Below, one piece after another: positions 60,704-64,000 of a DNA stretch of 64,000 bases. A program made the translations under genes and the position numbers. A model generated the notes under the pieces. It saw nothing but the letters and a program-made list of their open reading frames with translations. It made no database searches and was not told where the DNA came from. Source of the DNA: Streptomyces ferrugineus (GTDB lineage Bacteria > Actinomycetota > Actinomycetes > Streptomycetales > Streptomycetaceae). How positions within the stretch are numbered: the first letter of the stretch is position 1; each line of letters starts with the position of its first letter. The stretch spans positions 9,833,001-9,897,000 of the forward strand of contig NZ_CP063373.1 in NCBI RefSeq assembly GCF_015160855.1, in the 5' to 3' direction.

Positions 60704-63700
60704 GTGGCGGGGCGTCGTGAGGTGCCGGTTGATCCGGCGTCGGGTCCGGTGCAGCGATTTGCGTCCGAGTTACGCAAGCTGCGGTCGGAAGCCGGCGGGA
60801 TCACCTACCGGGCTCTGGCCCAACGGGCGGGCTACTCGGTGACCACGCTGTCGCAGGCGGCCGCAGGCGAGCAACTGCCGACGCTGCCGGTGACCCTGGC
60901 CTATGTGGGGGCGTGCGGTGGAGACCCCGCGGAATGGGAGGCCCGGTGGAAGGAGGCGGTGGCGGAGTCCGCCGGCGACGGCTCTCGGGACGACGACGGA
61001 TCACTCCCGCCGTACCGAGGTCTGGCACGGTTCGAACCCGGTGACAGCGGCCTGTTCTTCGGCCGGGAACGGCTCACCGCCGACCTGATCGACCTGCTGA
61101 ACCGCCGGCGGTTCGCGGCGGTCTTCGGCCCCTCCGGCAGCGGCAAGTCCTCCCTGCTGCGGGCCGGCCTCATACCCGTCCTCCGGCAGACCAAGGAGAG
61201 GGACCTGCGTCCGGCCACGATCCGGATCCTGACCCCGGGCGAACGCCCCGCCCGCACCCACGCCCCCCTCCTCACACCCGCGGCTCCCGGCGACGGCGGC
61301 GCCGGGACGGACACGCTCGTGATCGTCGACCAGTTCGAGGAGGTCTTCACCCTCTGCCACGATGCCGCCGAGCGTGCCTCCTTCATCGACCTGCTGCTGG
61401 CCTCCCGGCAGCCCGAGAGCCGCTTACGGGTGCTGCTGGCGGTGCGCGGCGACTTCTACGGCCGCTGCGCCGAGCACCGCGACCTGGCCGACGCACTGCG
61501 CGACGCCGTCCTGCTGGCCGGGGCGATGAGTCCCGCGGAGCTGCGCGACGCCGTCGTCAGGCCGGCCACGGCCGCCGGACTGACCGTGGAGCGCGCCCTT
61601 ACGACCCGGCTGGTCAAGGAGGTCGCCGACGCGCCGGGCGGGCTGCCGCTGCTGTCTCACGCGTTGCTGGAGACCTGGGGCCGCCGCCGTGGCAAGACAC
61701 TGACCATGGCGGGCTACGAGGCGGCCGGATGTCTGGACGGCGCGATCGCCAAGACCGCCGAGGAGGTCTACGGCCGGTTCACTGAAGACCAGGCGGGTGC
61801 CGCCCGCCGTGTGTTCCTGCGCCTGATCGCCCCCGGTGACGGCACCTCCGACACCCGCCGTCCCGTCCAGCGCGCGGAACTGCCCGGCACCGGCCGGGAT
61901 GACACCGCCCAGGTGGTGGAGGCACTCGTCCGAGCGCGGCTGCTCATCCTGGACGGCGACACGGTCGAGATGGCCCACGAGGCCCTGATCACGGCCTGGC
62001 CCCGGCTGCGCGAGTGGATCGAGGAGGACCGCGAACGCCTGCGGGTGCACCGGAAACTGACTGAGGCGGCCCACGCCTGGCAGGAACTGAACCGTGAAGA
62101 GGGCGCCTTGTACCGGGGAAGCCGGCTCGCCGCCGCCCAGGAACACTTCGGCGGCGCACCGCGTGAGGACCTGACGGACTTGGAGTACGCCTTCCTCGAC
62201 GCCAGCTGCGACCATGAGCACAAGGGCCGTCGACGGTACCGGCAGGTGCTCACCGCGGTCACCGCCGCCCTGTGCCTCGCACTCGTCGCCGCCGGCCTCG
62301 CCATGGGGCAGTGGCAGAGCGCGGTCACCGCCCAGCACCTGGCCCAGTCCCGGCAACTGGCCGCCCAGTCCAGCGCACTGCTGGACTCCGACCCCGACCT
62401 CGCCTCACTGCTCGCCGTCCACGCCTACCGCACCAGCCCGACCCGCGAAGCCACCGCCGCCCTGTACGCCGCCGCGGCGCTGCCGCTGCGCAAGCGACTG
62501 ATCAGCGGTACCGAACCCGTGCAATCCGTCGCCCTCAGTCCGGACGGACACACCCTCGCCGCGCAGAGCGGCGACGGCAAAGTACGGATCTGGAACCTGC
62601 CCGACGGCCGGCTCCGACACACATTCACCGGCCACATCAGCGAAGCCGTCGCGTTCAGCCCCGACGGACGCACCCTCGCTGTCACCACCGCCAGTGGAAC
62701 CGGCGGGACCGTGGCCCTGTGGGATCCGGTCACCGGAAGGAAGCTCAGAACCTTCACCGTCCCCGATGGTTCGGTGCGCGGGATGGACTTCAGCCCTGAC
62801 GGTCGTACCGTGGCCGTCTCCTCGCCGGCGGCCGTACGGGTGTGGGATGTCGCCACCGGCCGCAAGCGGCACAGCTTCACCAGCCACGTCGACCCGCAGG
62901 CGGTCGCCTTCGGCCCGGACGGACGCACCGTCGCCGCTGTCGTAAGCCGCAGCGGACTCGTGCGGGTATGGGACGTGGCCACCGGCCGCACCCGGAACGC
63001 CCACGACAGCCGGATCAAGGGCGATGCCGTGGTCTTCAGCCCTGACGGCCGGACGTACGCGGTTGCCGCCACCGACGGTTCGGTGCAACTACGGGAGGTG
63101 GCCACTGGCATCGTCCGGCACACCATCAGGGACGATGCCGACGAGTTGAACGGGATGGCCTTCGCTCCGGACGGGCGGACCCTCGCCATCCCGGGCCCCG
63201 GCGACACGGTGCGACTGTGGGACACCGCCACCGGCACAGCGCGGGCCACCGTGACCGCCGGTCATCACGGACGCGGGGCCATGGACGTGGCCCTCGGCGC
63301 GGACGGCCGCACTCTGGTCACCAGCAGCAACTTGGACCCCGCCGTCCGCGTCCACCGCCCACCTGTCGATCAACCGCAGACCACTCTGTCAGGCCACGCC
63401 GGCACCTACGTCGCCGACATGGCGTTCAGTCCGGACGGACGCACGGTGGCCGCGGTTCGCCAAGGGCCACCCGGACGTGGGTCGGTACAGCTTTGGGATG
63501 TCAGGACCGGCGATCACGAAGCCGCACTGGCGCTCGACACCGGTCCGGCACTCCGGGGCAAGCAGTTGGCCGTCACGATTCCCCGCCTCGGGGCCGTGGG
63601 TTTCAGACCGAATGGGCGCGCCCTGGCTGCCAGGGCCGGCAAGAAGAGAGTGGTTGAGGTCCGGGATGTCGCCACGGGACGCCTACGCCACAGCCGTGCC

Positions 63701-64000
63701 CTGGGCGCCATCGACACAGCGGTCTTCAGTCCCGACGGGACGCGACTCGCCACCGTCGGCACAGAGGGATCGGTACGGATCTGGCACCTTCCAACCGGCG
63801 CACTGCGCACCGCCCACACCGGCCGCGGCCGACCCGTAAGGGCGGCGGCGTTCGCCCCGGACGGCCGCACACTCGCCGTCGTTCACGTCGACGCCGACGG
63901 CGAACAGGTCACGCTGCTCGACGCCGCAACCGGCCGCACACGGCGCACCATCAAGCCGAGTACCAGGAGCCCGCTGTCCCTCGCGTTCAGCCCGGACGGG
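60704..64000 (+). CDS. HTH-nSTAND ATPase-WD40 protein, 3' end outside window
   Basis: At least 1099 residues. GTG at 60704 after GGGGTGAGG gives MAGRREVPVDPASGPVQRFA, the usual start of this Streptomyces family. It has an N-terminal XRE-like HTH (about 15-75), an nSTAND1 ATPase with FFGRE, Walker A GPSGSGKSS (142-150) and Walker B-like VIVDQFEEVF (D209), and PGGLPLLSHALLETW. A helix LTAVTAALCLALVAAGLAMG follows (about 515-535), then WD40 repeats from about 605 to the edge, each with SPDGxT and RIWD/LWD blocks. Such STAND proteins sense a signal through the propeller, some in conflict defence; no effector is visible. Confidence 0.92.
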   Translation, partial: MAGRREVPVDPASGPVQRFASELRKLRSEAGGITYRALAQRAGYSVTTLSQAAAGEQLPTLPVTLAYVGACGGDPAEWEARWKEAVAESAGDGSRDDDGSLPPYRGLARFEPGDSGLFFGRERLTADLIDLLNRRRFAAVFGPSGSGKSSLLRAGLIPVLRQTKERDLRPATIRILTPGERPARTHAPLLTPAAPGDGGAGTDTLVIVDQFEEVFTLCHDAAERASFIDLLLASRQPESRLRVLLAVRGDFYGRCAEHRDLADALRDAVLLAGAMSPAELRDAVVRPATAAGLTVERALTTRLVKEVADAPGGLPLLSHALLETWGRRRGKTLTMAGYEAAGCLDGAIAKTAEEVYGRFTEDQAGAARRVFLRLIAPGDGTSDTRRPVQRAELPGTGRDDTAQVVEALVRARLLILDGDTVEMAHEALITAWPRLREWIEEDRERLRVHRKLTEAAHAWQELNREEGALYRGSRLAAAQEHFGGAPREDLTDLEYAFLDASCDHEHKGRRRYRQVLTAVTAALCLALVAAGLAMGQWQSAVTAQHLAQSRQLAAQSSALLDSDPDLASLLAVHAYRTSPTREATAALYAAAALPLRKRLISGTEPVQSVALSPDGHTLAAQSGDGKVRIWNLPDGRLRHTFTGHISEAVAFSPDGRTLAVTTASGTGGTVALWDPVTGRKLRTFTVPDGSVRGMDFSPDGRTVAVSSPAAVRVWDVATGRKRHSFTSHVDPQAVAFGPDGRTVAAVVSRSGLVRVWDVATGRTRNAHDSRIKGDAVVFSPDGRTYAVAATDGSVQLREVATGIVRHTIRDDADELNGMAFAPDGRTLAIPGPGDTVRLWDTATGTARATVTAGHHGRGAMDVALGADGRTLVTSSNLDPAVRVHRPPVDQPQTTLSGHAGTYVADMAFSPDGRTVAAVRQGPPGRGSVQLWDVRTGDHEAALALDTGPALRGKQLAVTIPRLGAVGFRPNGRALAARAGKKRVVEVRDVATGRLRHSRALGAIDTAVFSPDGTRLATVGTEGSVRIWHLPTGALRTAHTGRGRPVRAAAFAPDGRTLAVVHVDADGEQVTLLDAATGRTRRTIKPSTRSPLSLAFSPDG

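Overview
The window is very GC-rich. Its genes have almost only G or C in third codon positions and often start with GTG or TTG, with purine-rich ribosome binding sites. Gene content (dcd, tRNA-Gly, a fused SecDF, an SCO5918-family gene, a type VII secretion cassette, an nSTAND-WD40 protein, CYP102) points to the chromosome of a Streptomyces or a close relative.

Left flank, 1-7.5 kb: the end of an FG-GAP repeat protein; a four-gene minus-strand WXG100/T7SS cassette; a DUF5701 protein; a Yip1-type membrane protein; a phosphoribosyltransferase downstream of dCTP deaminase; a 52-residue zinc-ribbon gene; and an intact tRNA-Gly (anticodon CCC, CCA encoded) at 7490-7563.

Accretion island, about 7.5-47.3 kb: the 3' 46 bases of the tRNA-Gly recur unchanged at 23879-23924 and 42300-42345. 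Both copies have the same left arm, starting 115 bases upstream, and a terminator-like tail. A fourth trace at 47156-47266 keeps arm and tail but has lost the core. This looks like successive site-specific insertions at one tRNA gene, whose integrases are gone. Segment I (7.5-23.9 kb) carries a TetR gene, an SRPBCC/MMPL graveyard, a STAND-LuxR regulator, a CYP102 P450-reductase / amine oxidase / SRPBCC / alcohol dehydrogenase operon behind a perfect palindrome, a sortase-anchored SGNH esterase, and HxlR and response-regulator relics. Segment II (23.9-42.3 kb) carries VapBC, a solute-binding-protein relic, a MarR/DsbA/MBL/SnoaL group, an NAD(P)-binding protein, an allene-oxide-cyclase-like protein with a divergent MarR, aldo-keto reductase and S8-protease fragments, a Tat-exported PaoABC-type molybdenum enzyme with its XdhC chaperone, moaA and a truncated moaE, an XRE regulator, and a CrtI-like oxidoreductase with a divergent HxlR regulator. 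Segment III (42.3-47.3 kb) carries a DUF5990 gene and a cold-shock group (csp, DEAD-box helicase, a CBS-like protein, an SCO5918-family protein, MerR) with two perfect palindromic hairpins and a possible structured RNA.

Right flank, 47.4-64 kb: a two-component system, two membrane proteins, an ABC exporter, a fused SecDF, a secreted DUF4394 protein, an acyltransferase-3, and an HTH-nSTAND-WD40 protein that runs off the window.

Main theme: a tRNA-Gly hot spot has collected small redox and detoxification operons, each with its own TetR, MarR, XRE or HxlR regulator, between many decayed gene ends.
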